Counted from the stretch's first letter, positions 9,207 through 17,356 are shown. The stretch is 39,363 nt of DNA from an uncultured Lentisphaeraceae bacterium (GCA_949282555.1 CASDPK010000004.1:119412-158774); one strand, 5' to 3'. The notes: a model not told the origin generated them from the sequence alone. Numbers and translations are program-made.

Positions 9207-9569
9207 TCAACGGACGACTTCGCGCACAGAAATCAAACGCGGCGGCTCACCCGTGTGCGGGAGCGGCCGAAAGATAAGCACATGAAAGGTTTGGTGCCCA
9301 TCGGGCGCGACGCAAAGGAAGTCGTAATTCGTCCCGGCCACCACCTGCGTGGCCACCGATTGCGGCCGGAGTTTCTCGGCCTGTGTCCCCTGCGTGGCCT
9401 GCGCGAAGACATCGCGTTGCTCCGGCTCAGGCGCGAGAAACTCGGAATAACCGCCCACGCACATGGCGGCCTCATGTCGGGTTTCCTCCGTCTCCTCGAC
9501 CGAGCGGCAGCCGAAAAACGACAACGCAAGGGAAAGAAAAAGCAAACGCCCCAACGGGGAATGTTTCAT
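9207..9569 (-). CDS. Small lipoprotein with cystatin-like domain
   Basis: The 120-residue product has a lipoprotein signal ending in SFFGC (Cys about residue 21). The mature part, from MCVGGYSEF on, follows the cystatin fold order: a Gly-Gly near the start, a helix (QRDVFAQATQG), then the strand-loop-strand QVVAGTNYDFLCVA that matches the QxVxG inhibitory loop of cystatins. Cystatins inhibit papain-like cysteine proteases; small bacterial relatives exist but their targets are mostly unknown. The gene starts inside the stop codon of the preceding gene (ATGA overlap) and has AAAGGAA upstream. The inhibitor role is inferred from the motif only. Confidence 0.7.
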   Translation of the reverse strand: MKHSPLGRLLFLSLALSFFGCRSVEETEETRHEAAMCVGGYSEFLAPEPEQRDVFAQATQGTQAEKLRPQSVATQVVAGTNYDFLCVAPDGHQTFHVLIFRPLPHTGEPPRLISVREVVR

Positions 9570-9907
9570 GGCAAAGTTCCTTTCTTCGAAGATTCAAAAG
9601 GGATTGCGCCGACAAAGGCCGGCGGTTCGGCGACGGCCGCCGGGAGGCGCACCGTCACGCGCCAAAGCGCTCCTCGGGCATCACGGCAGAGAAACGCGGT
9701 CCGCCCACGCGGCGCATCGGGGAGAACGCCCTCGGCGCGCCACGCCGCCTCCGCACGTCCCCGTGTGGCACGCTTCCAATGGGCCGCCTCCGCAGACGTC
9801 AGCGGGCGGCACGGCGGCAGGGGCGGCGGCTCGGCGGGCCGGGACACGGCGGCGCAGCCAAAGGCTCCCGCCAGCATCAGCAAGGACAGAAGGCCAAAGA
9901 CTTTCAT
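9566..9907 (-). CDS. Small lipoprotein of unknown function
   Basis: The 113-residue protein begins MKVFGLLSLLMLAGAFGC, a lipoprotein signal with the Cys at residue 18, followed by a Pro-rich stretch (PAEPPPLPPCRP) and a basic and Arg-rich central part. No known domain is recognised. The ATG overlaps the TGA of the MATE gene (ATGA) and its own TGA overlaps the ATG of the next gene in the same manner, so all three are probably translationally coupled. A longer open frame reaches back to 10417 but lies antisense-free inside the MATE gene in another frame and is not used. Confidence 0.75.
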   Translation of the reverse strand: MKVFGLLSLLMLAGAFGCAAVSRPAEPPPLPPCRPLTSAEAAHWKRATRGRAEAAWRAEGVLPDAPRGRTAFLCRDARGALWRVTVRLPAAVAEPPAFVGAIPFESSKKGTLP

Positions 9908-11349
9908 GCACGCGCCCCCTGCGCAATCAGCGTGGACAACCGCCGATGTTCGCGGACATGGAAGAACACGGAAACCGCGACCGCCAGCATGTCGGAGATC
10001 GGCGCGGCCCACCACACGCCCATCGGCCCCATCAGCCGCGGCAGAAAGAGCATCAGCGGCACCAGCAAAAAGCATTGCCGCGACAGGCTCATCGTGAGGC
10101 TCACGCCGCCCCGCCCGATGCTCTGGAAATATTGCCCCACAAGGATGGAATACCCCACAAAGAAGAACCCGCAGAAGAAGACCGCCATATCCGTTGGCCC
10201 ATAGGCCAGCAATTCGGCGGCCATCTCCTCCTTGCAGAAGAGCAGGAAGAGCCCCTTCCGGAAGAACAACACCAGCACCGTGCACACAAAGATGTAGCCG
10301 CCGCCAATCCACGCCGCGAGCCCAAAGGTCTCCCGCAGACGGGTGTAGTTGCGCGCGCCGTAGTTGAAGCCCAAAATGGGTTGCATTCCCTGGGCCACGC
10401 CCAACACAGGCATGCAAATCAGCATCTGCACCGTCATCACAATCCCGATGGCCGCGATTTCACGCGCCGCGATGGCCTCGGAGGGTGCGTGAAGGCGGAA
10501 GAGGACGTTGTAGAGCGCATTGACGCCACTGCCCACGAGGTTCAGCGCGAAGGGCGGCAACCCCACCACCACCACGCCCCAAAAGAGCGGACGGTACAGC
10601 TTCACGAACCCCAAGCGCAACCGAAGGGTCGCCGAAGGGCGCAGAAAGTGCGCCAACACCCAAGCCGCCGAAATCGCCTGCGAGATCACCGTCGCCACCG
10701 CCGCGCCCTTGATGCCCATGTCCAGCCCAGGCACCGTCGTGAACCCCAACGGCACCTCCCGGAAGATGAAGAAGGGATCCAGCACGATATTCGCCACCGC
10801 CCCGATGAGCATCGTCATCAGCGCCTTCGTGGGATAACCCTCCGCCCGCAACGTGTGGTTGAGGCCGAAGCTCAGATACTGAAAGACGGAAAACAGGAAG
10901 AGAATCCGCAGATAATCCGCCGCCGGGGGAATCGTCGCCGACGTGCCGCCCGTCGCCCACAACAGCGGCTCCACAAAGAGCGCGCACAGCGGATAAACCA
11001 AGAACGAGAGAATCAGATAAACGCACACCGCCTGCCCGAGGTAGCACTGCGCCACCGACCGTTTCCCCTGCCCCATCGCAATCGAGATCCGGGTGGCCGT
11101 GCCCACGCCGAAAAGCAGACCGAAGGCCAGCATCACCATGGCCGGAGGGAAGGTCAGCGCAAATCCCGCCAAGCCATCTGGCCCCACGCAACGCCCCACA
11201 TACAGTCGGTCCACCACGTTGTAAAGCGCCAGCACCAGCATCCCAACAATGGCGGGCACCGAATACTTCCACAACAGCCGCGCCACCGGCCGCCGTCCCA
11301 ACTCCTTCGATACGCTCACTGCCATGGCCCGTTTCGGCCCTTCCCTCAT
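9904..11349 (-). CDS. MATE family multidrug/solute efflux transporter
   Basis: The 481-residue membrane protein shows the MATE pattern: twelve hydrophobic segments in two related halves, an early SVPAIVGMLVLALYNVVDRLYVG stretch (the first span with the usual Asn-Val-Val-Asp) and PILGFNYGARN at the start of the second half, where MATE proteins have P-x-x-GxNxGA. MATE proteins exchange Na+ or H+ for cationic drugs or metabolites; the substrate here is unknown and the MepA-like subgroup is only a guess. The start is uncertain: ATGs at 11349 and 11325 are both possible and neither has a clear ribosome-binding site. It lies 62 nt after rpe. Confidence 0.9.
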   Translation of the reverse strand: MREGPKRAMAVSVSKELGRRPVARLLWKYSVPAIVGMLVLALYNVVDRLYVGRCVGPDGLAGFALTFPPAMVMLAFGLLFGVGTATRISIAMGQGKRSVAQCYLGQAVCVYLILSFLVYPLCALFVEPLLWATGGTSATIPPAADYLRILFLFSVFQYLSFGLNHTLRAEGYPTKALMTMLIGAVANIVLDPFFIFREVPLGFTTVPGLDMGIKGAAVATVISQAISAAWVLAHFLRPSATLRLRLGFVKLYRPLFWGVVVVGLPPFALNLVGSGVNALYNVLFRLHAPSEAIAAREIAAIGIVMTVQMLICMPVLGVAQGMQPILGFNYGARNYTRLRETFGLAAWIGGGYIFVCTVLVLFFRKGLFLLFCKEEMAAELLAYGPTDMAVFFCGFFFVGYSILVGQYFQSIGRGGVSLTMSLSRQCFLLVPLMLFLPRLMGPMGVWWAAPISDMLAVAVSVFFHVREHRRLSTLIAQGARA

Positions 11350-11411
11350 GCCCGCCGCGGCGGGCGTCGCCGCCCACCCCTTTCGGGGCGGCGGACATCA
11401 TCCCTCGGCCC

Positions 11412-12086
11412 TCAGGCCGTCGCGAAGGCCTCCTCGCACCGCCGGCGCAGGTCGGCCACCGCCCCCCCCATGTCCGCCTGACGGAAAAGGTACGACCCCG
11501 CGACAAACGCATTCGCCCCGGCCCCGGCCGCTTGCACCGCCGTCTCCGCGTTCACGCCGCCATCCACCATGATGTCCAGCGCAGGGGCCGCCGCACGCAG
11601 CGCCTTGATCTTCGGCAACACCTCCGGAATGAAGGCCTGCCCACCGTATCCCGGGAACACCGTCATGCACAAGATCTCATCCGCGCAGTCCAAATAGGGC
11701 AACGCCACCTCCGCCGGGGTGTCCGGATTCAACGCCAGCCCCACGCGCACGCCAAGCCCATGGAGCTCCGCCGCCAACGCCCGCACATTGAGCGTGTCGC
11801 GCAACTCCAAGTGGAACTGCACCGTGGTGCTCCCGCGCTCCGCGAAGCGCCGCCCATACGCATCCGGATTCGTCATCATCAAATGCGTGTTGATGGGAAA
11901 CCCCTCGGGCAACACCCTCCGGCAGAGCGCCGAAGTGTCCGGCGCGAAGGAAAGATTCGGCACAAAATGCCCATCCATCACGTCCAAATGCAGCGCATCC
12001 GCCCCGGCGGCGGCCACCCGCGCGATCTCCTCGCCCAGCCGTCCGAGGTCCGCGGCCAAGAGCGAAGGCAAAATCTGAATCTTCAT
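11412..12086 (-). CDS. rpe: Ribulose-phosphate 3-epimerase
   Basis: Rpe interconverts ribulose 5-phosphate and xylulose 5-phosphate in the pentose phosphate pathway, in the cytosol. The 224-residue TIM-barrel protein has the family motifs in order: ILPSLLAADLGRL, HLDVMDGHFVPNLSFAP (catalytic Asp), NTHLMM, MTVFPGYGGQAFIPEVLPKI and MVDGGVN (second catalytic Asp). The start at 12086 has a strong GGAGGAG six bases upstream; the open frame continues upstream to 12302 but that part is not Rpe-like. It is the first gene of the minus-strand run that ends with rdgC. Confidence 0.97.
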   Translation of the reverse strand: MKIQILPSLLAADLGRLGEEIARVAAAGADALHLDVMDGHFVPNLSFAPDTSALCRRVLPEGFPINTHLMMTNPDAYGRRFAERGSTTVQFHLELRDTLNVRALAAELHGLGVRVGLALNPDTPAEVALPYLDCADEILCMTVFPGYGGQAFIPEVLPKIKALRAAAPALDIMVDGGVNAETAVQAAGAGANAFVAGSYLFRQADMGGAVADLRRRCEEAFATA

Positions 12087-12159
12087 AAACGCTCCTCCGA
12101 GAGTTCCAAACCCCGCGTAATGTATCAAATCCACGCCATGCCGACACCTACCGCGCGAT

Positions 12160-12188
12160 TTGCATCTTCCGCACACTCGGCTTATACT
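12160..12188 (+). promoter_or_regulatory. Sigma-70-type promoter of the TM2/CD225/DUF2752 module
   Basis: TTGCAT (12160-12165) and TATACT (12183-12188) are separated by exactly 17 nt. The start of transcription would be near 12195, leaving a leader of about 228 nt before the first gene. Confidence 0.6.
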
Positions 12189-12192
12189 GTAG

Positions 12193-12422
12193 GCATGCTT
12201 GGTGAGTCGGTTGGTACTGCGCAAGGGAAAGCGTTTCGTGGGGTTTGCTTCGGCAGGGCCCCACGGAGGATTCCGTTTGGTTTGTATGCAGGCAATGACC
12301 ATTCACACGCACGAACATGGGAGATTCGCCAACGAGGGCGAGTGTCGCCTCAAATGGGGTTCCATCGCGGATCGGATTTCTTGCAGTTTGAGTTAAGGCC
12401 ATCGGAAAGGTAACCGCTTATC
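12193..12422 (+). ncRNA. Candidate structured 5' leader or small RNA
   Basis: The presumed leader can fold well. CGTGGGG (12237-12243) pairs with CCCCACG (12259-12265), and inside it TGC-TTCG-GCA forms a stable UUCG tetraloop hairpin. Around it GCATGC (12193-12198) can pair with GTATGC further on, enclosing a second small CGC/GCG hairpin, and a GAGGGCGA/TCGCCTC hairpin lies at about 12335-12352. No known family was recognised: it lacks the RNase P, tmRNA, SRP and usual 6S signatures. No T-run marks an end before the gene, so a leader is more likely than a free RNA. Confidence 0.35.
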
Positions 12423-12725
12423 ATGGCATCCTTTTGTCCGCATTGCGGTATGCAACAACCGCCCCATGCCGCCTTCTGTAGCCGGTGCGGCAGCGCTCTC
12501 GTCCCCACGTCCGCGGTCCCGAGACGAACGCCCATCGAGCCATCCGTGGCATGGGTCTTGCTCATCGTTTTCGGTTGCCTTGGCCTCCATCGCTTCTATC
12601 TTGGCGGGCGTCACGTCGGTTGGGGCCTCGCCTACCTGTTCACGGGCGCCTTCTGCGGCATTGGTTGGATTGTGGATCTCTGCTTTCTCTCGGGATGGAT
12701 TGACGAACGCAACGCCACGCTTTGA
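12423..12725 (+). CDS. Zinc-ribbon and TM2-domain membrane protein
   Basis: The 100-residue protein starts with a four-cysteine zinc ribbon (FCPHCG to FCSRCG, residues 3-23), then a short linker and a TM2 domain: two membrane helices around FGCLGLHRFYLGGRHVGWGLAYL and GIGWIVDLCFLSGWID. TM2 proteins are small membrane proteins of largely unknown role. GAAAGG lies about 10 nt before the ATG. It is first in a set of three with the CD225-like and DUF2752 genes. Confidence 0.9.
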   Translation: MASFCPHCGMQQPPHAAFCSRCGSALVPTSAVPRRTPIEPSVAWVLLIVFGCLGLHRFYLGGRHVGWGLAYLFTGAFCGIGWIVDLCFLSGWIDERNATL

Positions 12726-12755
12726 CACGACACCCCAAAACGAAAGGACACCCCT

Positions 12756-13100
12756 ATGTTCTGCAATAAATGTGGAACCCCGCTTCCCGAAGGCGCAACC
12801 CATTGCCCGCGGTGCGGAGTCATTGCCACTCCCAGGAACGGAGCCCCGCAGGAGGAAATCCCCACGCATCTGTTGCGCTCCATCCTTGTGACCATCTTCT
12901 GTTGCCTCCCGTTGGGCATTGTCGGCATCGTTTATGCGTCCAAGGTTTCCAGCTTGATGACATCGGGACGAATCGACGAAGCGAAGGCCGCCTCCGAATC
13001 CGCCGGGAAATGGTCGCTTTGGGGCCTGGTTCTCGGTCTCGTCTCCGGCATTCTCTGGTTCCTCATCCAAGTGGCGGCCAGCATGGCGGCGACGGCCTAA
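12756..13100 (+). CDS. Zinc-ribbon and CD225/dispanin-like membrane protein
   Basis: The 114-residue protein has a zinc ribbon (MFCNKCGTPL to HCPRCG, residues 3-21), then a CD225-type region: LVTIFCCLPLGIVGIVYASKV (first membrane helix and the Cys-Cys-Leu-Pro-Leu-Gly motif), a basic/amphipathic loop (GRIDEAKAASESAGKWS) and a second helix. The CCLPLGI, A-x-K-V and A-S-x-A-KWS elements are typical of dispanins (the family of interferon-induced transmembrane proteins). The bacterial function is unknown. AAAGGA precedes the ATG, and the gene follows the TM2 gene by 30 nt. Confidence 0.88.
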   Translation: MFCNKCGTPLPEGATHCPRCGVIATPRNGAPQEEIPTHLLRSILVTIFCCLPLGIVGIVYASKVSSLMTSGRIDEAKAASESAGKWSLWGLVLGLVSGILWFLIQVAASMAATA

Positions 13101-13113
13101 CGGCAAAAACGCC

Positions 13114-13536
13114 TTGCGTCTGCTTTCACAGTTCAGCGCACTCCTTCCCCCATCATTCCCTGCGCGGCGATGGGGAGTGTTTGTGCGTTTGCTCCTCCTG
13201 ACGATGGGAGGCGGAGCCATCGGTGCGTGGGTCTACGTGAACGAACCGGGGCAAAGCCCGTGGTTGCCGCCCTGTCTCTTTCATGAGCTCACAGGGCTGC
13301 ACTGTCCCGGCTGTGGCAATACGCGGGCGCTTCACGCCCTCCTGCATGGCGACATTGCGGCCGCGCTCTCTCACAATCTCCTCTTCTTGCCAATGGTGGC
13401 GTGCGTTGCGCTGCTGGCCATCCGACCACGTCTTGCGGGAAACCGTTGGCTCTGCGGCACCGTGGCGGGAACGGTGATCCTCTTCTTCGTCATGCGCAAT
13501 CTCCCGTGGTTTCCCTTCACCTTGTTGGCTCCCTGA
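13114..13536 (+). CDS. DUF2752 membrane protein
   Basis: The protein (up to 140 residues) carries the DUF2752 signature: CLFHELTGLHCPGCGNTRALHALLHGDIAAALSHN, then two or three hydrophobic helices. The CPGCG-TRA core and the following L-x-x-G-x-x-x-A-x-x-x-N are the family mark; function is unknown. The start is not certain: the longest frame begins with TTG at 13114, but GTG at 13183 with GGGGAG five bases before it is better supported. It ends the module, 13 nt after the CD225-like gene. A second DUF2752 gene lies at 31782-32237. Confidence 0.85.
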   Translation: MRLLSQFSALLPPSFPARRWGVFVRLLLLTMGGGAIGAWVYVNEPGQSPWLPPCLFHELTGLHCPGCGNTRALHALLHGDIAAALSHNLLFLPMVACVALLAIRPRLAGNRWLCGTVAGTVILFFVMRNLPWFPFTLLAP

Positions 13537-13565
13537 CGCCCCCGGCGCTCCGCCAAAACGGGAGA

Positions 13566-13641
13566 CTCCGTATCCCTGTGCGAGATACGGAGCCTTTCAA
13601 CGGAAAACACATAGCGGCCCCTCCGGATTCGGAGAGGCCGC
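13566..13641. terminator. Two hairpins between convergent genes, probable terminator
   Basis: The first hairpin is CTCCGTATC with GATACGGAG (13566-13574 and 13584-13592). The second is stronger: GCGGCC-C-CTCCG with CGGAG-A-GGCCGC (13614-13641). Read on the minus strand the second is followed by TATGTGTTTTCC, fitting a terminator for the DUF4091 gene. The first may serve the plus-strand DUF2752 gene, though its T-run is poor. Confidence 0.6.
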
Positions 13642-13670
13642 CAGTGCAAACGGGGAGAACGAACCCACGC

Positions 13671-15773
13671 TCAACGGAGCGCCGCGGCCGCCTGTTCCAG
13701 CGCCTTGTCGAGGGCTGCGAGATCGGCGGCATGGACGCCCTTCTGCCCGCCGCGAGGGACGGTAAAGGTCTTGAGCGCGGCTTCCAGCGGGGCGATGGCC
13801 TCGGGCTTGCCCTTCTTTTCGGCCAACGCGCGGAGGATACGCACCTTCTCGAAGGTCTCAATGCCGTTGCGCAAGCCTTCCAACCGGAGCGAGGAACGGT
13901 CACCGGGATAGACCAGCGACGTGTCGCCGCTCGGCCAAGCCGTGAAATCCTGGCTCACCAGCGGGTTTTCCACCCAAGAGTGGTAGGCCCACCGCAGGAA
14001 ACCGTCCAGACGATAATGGGCGGCCATCGGCAACAGCCACTCGCTCTCGGCGAGGTCGGACTTCATGAAGGTGTTGGGGCGGCCAGGGCCACAGCACACA
14101 TAAAACGTGGTGAGTTTGCCTTTGGCGCGGCGATCCGCCGCGATGGGCACCAAGCGCTCGCTGACGCCATAGATGTAGGAGACGTCGTCGAAGTCGCCAT
14201 TGATATTGCTGGGCCCATTGCAGGCGGCCACAATCTTCAGATTGGGGGCGTACTTCCGGGCCACGGCGAGCGCAGGACGAAGCAGACGGTCGGGGCGTTC
14301 ATCCATGGCAATGCGGGTGATGCCTTCCCATCCCTTCTCGCGAAGGTGCGCCACAAAGGCGGTGAGGAAAGGCCCCCAGAACTCCTCGTATTCCTTGGAG
14401 CCGGGCTGGAGACGCGGGGCGATGGTCTTCCCCTGAGCCTCGTCATGGTAAGGGAAGGTGAGCGTCCAAGGGATCATGGTGTAGCAGCTGACGGTGGCAT
14501 TCTTCATGCCCACGTCGTCACGCATGAAGGAGACCCAGCGATCGAAGGCGCTGTAATCATACGCCCAAGAGCCGTCGGCCCGGCGCGTCACGTTCACCAT
14601 GGAGCGGAAGCGATCATAGGTCTGCTCATTCCACGCCTCATCAATCAACGTGGCGGTGATGGTCTTCTGACCCAGCGCCGCAAGACGGCGCATGGAAGGG
14701 CGCAACAGGGCGAGGTGCGCCTCGGACCACATCGGCACATCGTGCCAACGCGCCACGGCATCGGGATGCTGCCAAATGTCCACATGGCAGGCCCACTGCG
14801 AGGGCGGCGGGAGCGTGAGCGCGTCGGCCTCCAAACGCACCTTGGCCTCCAAGCGCTTGCCATCCACACGCACGGCAAACGTTCCCTCCGCCGAAGCCGG
14901 CGCATCCGCAGGGATATCCACCGAGAGCAGGATGGGACGCACCACACCCTTGAAGCGGGTCTGATCCGTGCCGTCGAGAATGTCGGCGACCAACGTCCCA
15001 TTGGCGAGGGTGTAGCGCACAATGTCGGCACGCACGGGAACGGTGCGGCCTTCGCCCTTCAACACGCAGGGCTCCACCCTCAGCTCCTTGAATCCCGCCG
15101 GCGATTCCACCAGCACTTGGGCAAGCACACGCTCGCCGCGCCAGCCGCGCAACGTCACCTCGGGCGTCCCCTTCGACGCAGGCAGGCCGCTGAGGGCATC
15201 GCGCCCAAAACGTTCGCGCGGCGACACGGGGATCAGACGCACGGCGTCCCCGCCCTGCGCCGCGGCATAACCCTCGATCTCCACGATATGCCCCGCCTGA
15301 TTGGCCGAGTTCCGCGTGAAGGTGGTGCGGACGTAGCGGCAACGGGTGGGCGAAAAATCGAAGAGGAAGCCATCGGGGCCGGAGGTGATGGAGTTGGCGG
15401 TGTGGTCGGCCAGCATCTTCCACGTCTTCCCGTCTTCCGATCCTTCCACCTTGAAGCCATAAACGCGGCCATCGGGCCAATAGGGAATCACGCGCACGGA
15501 GGCCAGCTCGCGCACCTCGCCCATGTCCACCTGATGCCAGGCGGGCAGCGAATCGCTGGCCCAGTGATCCCCGGCGTTGCGGTTGCCGTTCACGGCCAAA
15601 CCGGGCGCACGGTCAGACCACTGGTCTTTGGCCGTGGCCTTGGCGCCCAAAAAGAGGTTGGCCGGATTCGCCACGGCCTTGCCGTCGGGTTCATACGTGG
15701 GGTGGCGGGCCGGGCCGGCACCGACGAAACCGCCCAGCACAAGGGCGGACAAAAGGAAAAGAGACGTTTTCAT
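13671..15773 (-). CDS. Secreted discoidin (F5/8 type C) and DUF4091 protein
   Basis: The 700-residue protein has a signal peptide (MKTSLFLLSALVLGGFVGAG), an F5/8 type C carbohydrate-binding domain (about 30-165, with WHQVDMGEVRELASVRV, VEGSEDGKTWKML and CRYVRTTF), a beta-rich middle part and a C-terminal DUF4091 region. DUF4091 is a TIM-barrel domain often found with glycan-degrading enzymes; its activity is poorly known. Landmarks of the barrel are DEAWN, WVSFMRDDVG, ITRIAMDERPD and FLRWAYHSWVENP. The start at 15773 is fixed by the signal peptide: the frame continues upstream to 16472 but only as antisense-like sequence over the reductase gene. Confidence 0.85.
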   Translation of the reverse strand: MKTSLFLLSALVLGGFVGAGPARHPTYEPDGKAVANPANLFLGAKATAKDQWSDRAPGLAVNGNRNAGDHWASDSLPAWHQVDMGEVRELASVRVIPYWPDGRVYGFKVEGSEDGKTWKMLADHTANSITSGPDGFLFDFSPTRCRYVRTTFTRNSANQAGHIVEIEGYAAAQGGDAVRLIPVSPRERFGRDALSGLPASKGTPEVTLRGWRGERVLAQVLVESPAGFKELRVEPCVLKGEGRTVPVRADIVRYTLANGTLVADILDGTDQTRFKGVVRPILLSVDIPADAPASAEGTFAVRVDGKRLEAKVRLEADALTLPPPSQWACHVDIWQHPDAVARWHDVPMWSEAHLALLRPSMRRLAALGQKTITATLIDEAWNEQTYDRFRSMVNVTRRADGSWAYDYSAFDRWVSFMRDDVGMKNATVSCYTMIPWTLTFPYHDEAQGKTIAPRLQPGSKEYEEFWGPFLTAFVAHLREKGWEGITRIAMDERPDRLLRPALAVARKYAPNLKIVAACNGPSNINGDFDDVSYIYGVSERLVPIAADRRAKGKLTTFYVCCGPGRPNTFMKSDLAESEWLLPMAAHYRLDGFLRWAYHSWVENPLVSQDFTAWPSGDTSLVYPGDRSSLRLEGLRNGIETFEKVRILRALAEKKGKPEAIAPLEAALKTFTVPRGGQKGVHAADLAALDKALEQAAAALR

Positions 15774-15800
15774 GCCGCCACTATAGCACAGCCCCACTCC

Positions 15801-15840
15801 AAAAAGACGGACGCACCCCCCAAAACAAAGAGGTGCGTCC
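15801..15840 (-). terminator. Intrinsic terminator of the sirohaem reductase gene
   Basis: GGACGCACC (15809-15817) pairs with GGTGCGTCC (15832-15840). On the minus strand this 9-bp stem is followed by GTCTTTTTGG. It lies 20 nt past the stop codon. Confidence 0.85.
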
Positions 15841-15859
15841 AACTGTCGGCAGGGGAATC

Positions 15860-17356
15860 TCAGAGGCCGAGATTGGCGAGGAGATACGCAGGCAGATCGT
15901 CGATCGCAATCGGGGTGGGCTTGGCCTCGCCCAATGCCGGAGGCTCGCTCGTGGCAGGCGTGAAGGGGATCAGCACATCCTGTCCGCCCAGCTTGCGGCA
16001 CTGGAAGCCGAACTTGGCGGCGGGATGCGCGGTGCAACTGTTGGGGCAGCCGCTGATGCGCACCTCCGTGGTGACAAGGCGGGCGAGAGTGCGGCGCTCG
16101 GGGGTGTTGGCCGGCAGATAAGCGTCGAGCGCATGGGCCAAGCGTTCGCCGATGCGGGGGGAATCCGCCGCGCCGATCTTGCAGACCGTGTTGCCAATGC
16201 AGGTGGGAATGTGCCCCACGTAGGAGCGCAAGGTGAGATCGATGTCGGGGAACTCCCGAAGCAAGGCCGCATGGAGCGCCGTCAGGCACTTGGCGTGGAC
16301 GCGCGGGATCGTGAAATCCTGCGAGATCAGCAATTGCAGGCGCGTGAGGCCGTAGCGCTCCAAGAAATCGCAGAAACGCGCGAGTTGCGGCGCGGTGAAG
16401 TTGCCAAACGGCACAAAGAGACGCACGGAGAAGGTGCCATCGGCCAACGGATCGCACGCCACGGCCTTCCAATCCTCAAACCCCTCGGCGGGAGGTTCGC
16501 CCTCCGGAAGGGTCGTGACGGGATAGACCTCCGGACGAAGGCCCGCCTCCGGGCACAGCGGATAAGCCTCCGCCTTGGCGTAATATTCTTGGAAAAGCGC
16601 GGCCAAACCGTCATCGCCCAGCTTGGCCCGGAGGAAGCGAAGGCGCGCCGTGGCGCGGCAGGCGCGGTCGCCATGGTCATTGAAGAGGTCGGTCACGGCC
16701 ATGGCCACGCGGATGCACTCCTCCGCAGGGAGCGCCTCAAAGAGGCGGAAGCCCACGCGCGGCTTGTTGCCGATGCCGCCGCCCAACCAAACCTCAAAGC
16801 ACCGCCGCCCCTCCTTCACGGTGGCCACGAAACCGAGGTCCTGAATGGCGCTCAGCATCCGATCGGCGGAACGGTCGGCGAAGGCAATCTTGATTTTCCG
16901 CGGCAATGCGTAGGCCTTATCGAACGTATAGAACGCATCGGCCAGTGCGCGGGCGTAAGGGAACACATCGAACGCGGTGTCCGGATGCAATCCGCTGTTC
17001 GGATTCACGAGCACGTTGCGGAAGGTGTTGCCACCGCCACCACGGAAACGCAATCCCGCGACTTCGCAATCGGCCAAGCAGGCGGCCACGTCGGTGGGCG
17101 CCACACCATGCAATTGCAAGGCTTGGCGTGTGGTGATGTGCAGGAAGGGCACCCGATACTTCTCCAGCAAGTGCGTGGCCGTGCGCAAATCCCCCAGCGT
17201 CACCACGCCTCCCGTGCGGCGAATGCGCATCATCACCGCGTCGTCCTTCTGCTGATAGATGCCAAAGCCGGAAGAGACGGCCCTCAATTGGAGCGGCGTA
17301 ATCTTGCTCGCGTTGAAGTCAGCCCACGCGCCCAACAGTTCGTCATGAATACCCAT
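15860..17356 (-). CDS. Ferredoxin-type sulfite/nitrite reductase (sirohaem and 4Fe-4S)
   Basis: The 498-residue protein has the nitrite/sulfite reductase layout: a ferredoxin-like half-domain, then a sirohaem domain, repeated. The [4Fe-4S]/sirohaem ligands are present as C386-x5-C392 (TCIGNTVCKIG) and C437-x3-C441 (SGCPNSC). It reduces sulfite to sulfide or nitrite to ammonia with six electrons from ferredoxin; the sequence alone does not settle which. GGAAGGA lies before the ATG. No ferredoxin, sirohaem-synthesis or sulfate-activation gene is beside it, so it is a single-gene unit with its own terminator. Confidence 0.88.
   Translation of the reverse strand: MGIHDELLGAWADFNASKITPLQLRAVSSGFGIYQQKDDAVMMRIRRTGGVVTLGDLRTATHLLEKYRVPFLHITTRQALQLHGVAPTDVAACLADCEVAGLRFRGGGGNTFRNVLVNPNSGLHPDTAFDVFPYARALADAFYTFDKAYALPRKIKIAFADRSADRMLSAIQDLGFVATVKEGRRCFEVWLGGGIGNKPRVGFRLFEALPAEECIRVAMAVTDLFNDHGDRACRATARLRFLRAKLGDDGLAALFQEYYAKAEAYPLCPEAGLRPEVYPVTTLPEGEPPAEGFEDWKAVACDPLADGTFSVRLFVPFGNFTAPQLARFCDFLERYGLTRLQLLISQDFTIPRVHAKCLTALHAALLREFPDIDLTLRSYVGHIPTCIGNTVCKIGAADSPRIGERLAHALDAYLPANTPERRTLARLVTTEVRISGCPNSCTAHPAAKFGFQCRKLGGQDVLIPFTPATSEPPALGEAKPTPIAIDDLPAYLLANLGL

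Larger units (their letters stand above)
12087..12422. other. Divergent intergenic region with promoter and leader
   Basis: This 336-nt gap separates rpe (-) from the TM2 module (+). It holds a good plus-strand promoter and a GC-rich, hairpin-forming leader, annotated separately. Open frames here (for example 12199-12396) have no coding look. A minus-strand promoter for rpe must lie here but none stands out. Confidence 0.6.

Noticed and set aside
7088..9277. 729-codon plus-strand frame
   Set aside because: Antisense to tatA/B, pal and tolB, which are clear genes; high-GC antisense shadow.
9463..11481. 672-codon plus-strand frame
   Set aside because: Antisense to the MATE gene and lipoproteins; rich in His, Arg and Gln with no domain.
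12193..12422. 6S RNA, RNase P RNA, tmRNA or SRP RNA
   Set aside because: Characteristic conserved segments of these RNAs were looked for by eye and not seen.
13401..16121. 906-codon plus-strand frame
   Set aside because: Starts inside the DUF2752 gene and runs antisense through the DUF4091 gene; composition is not protein-like.
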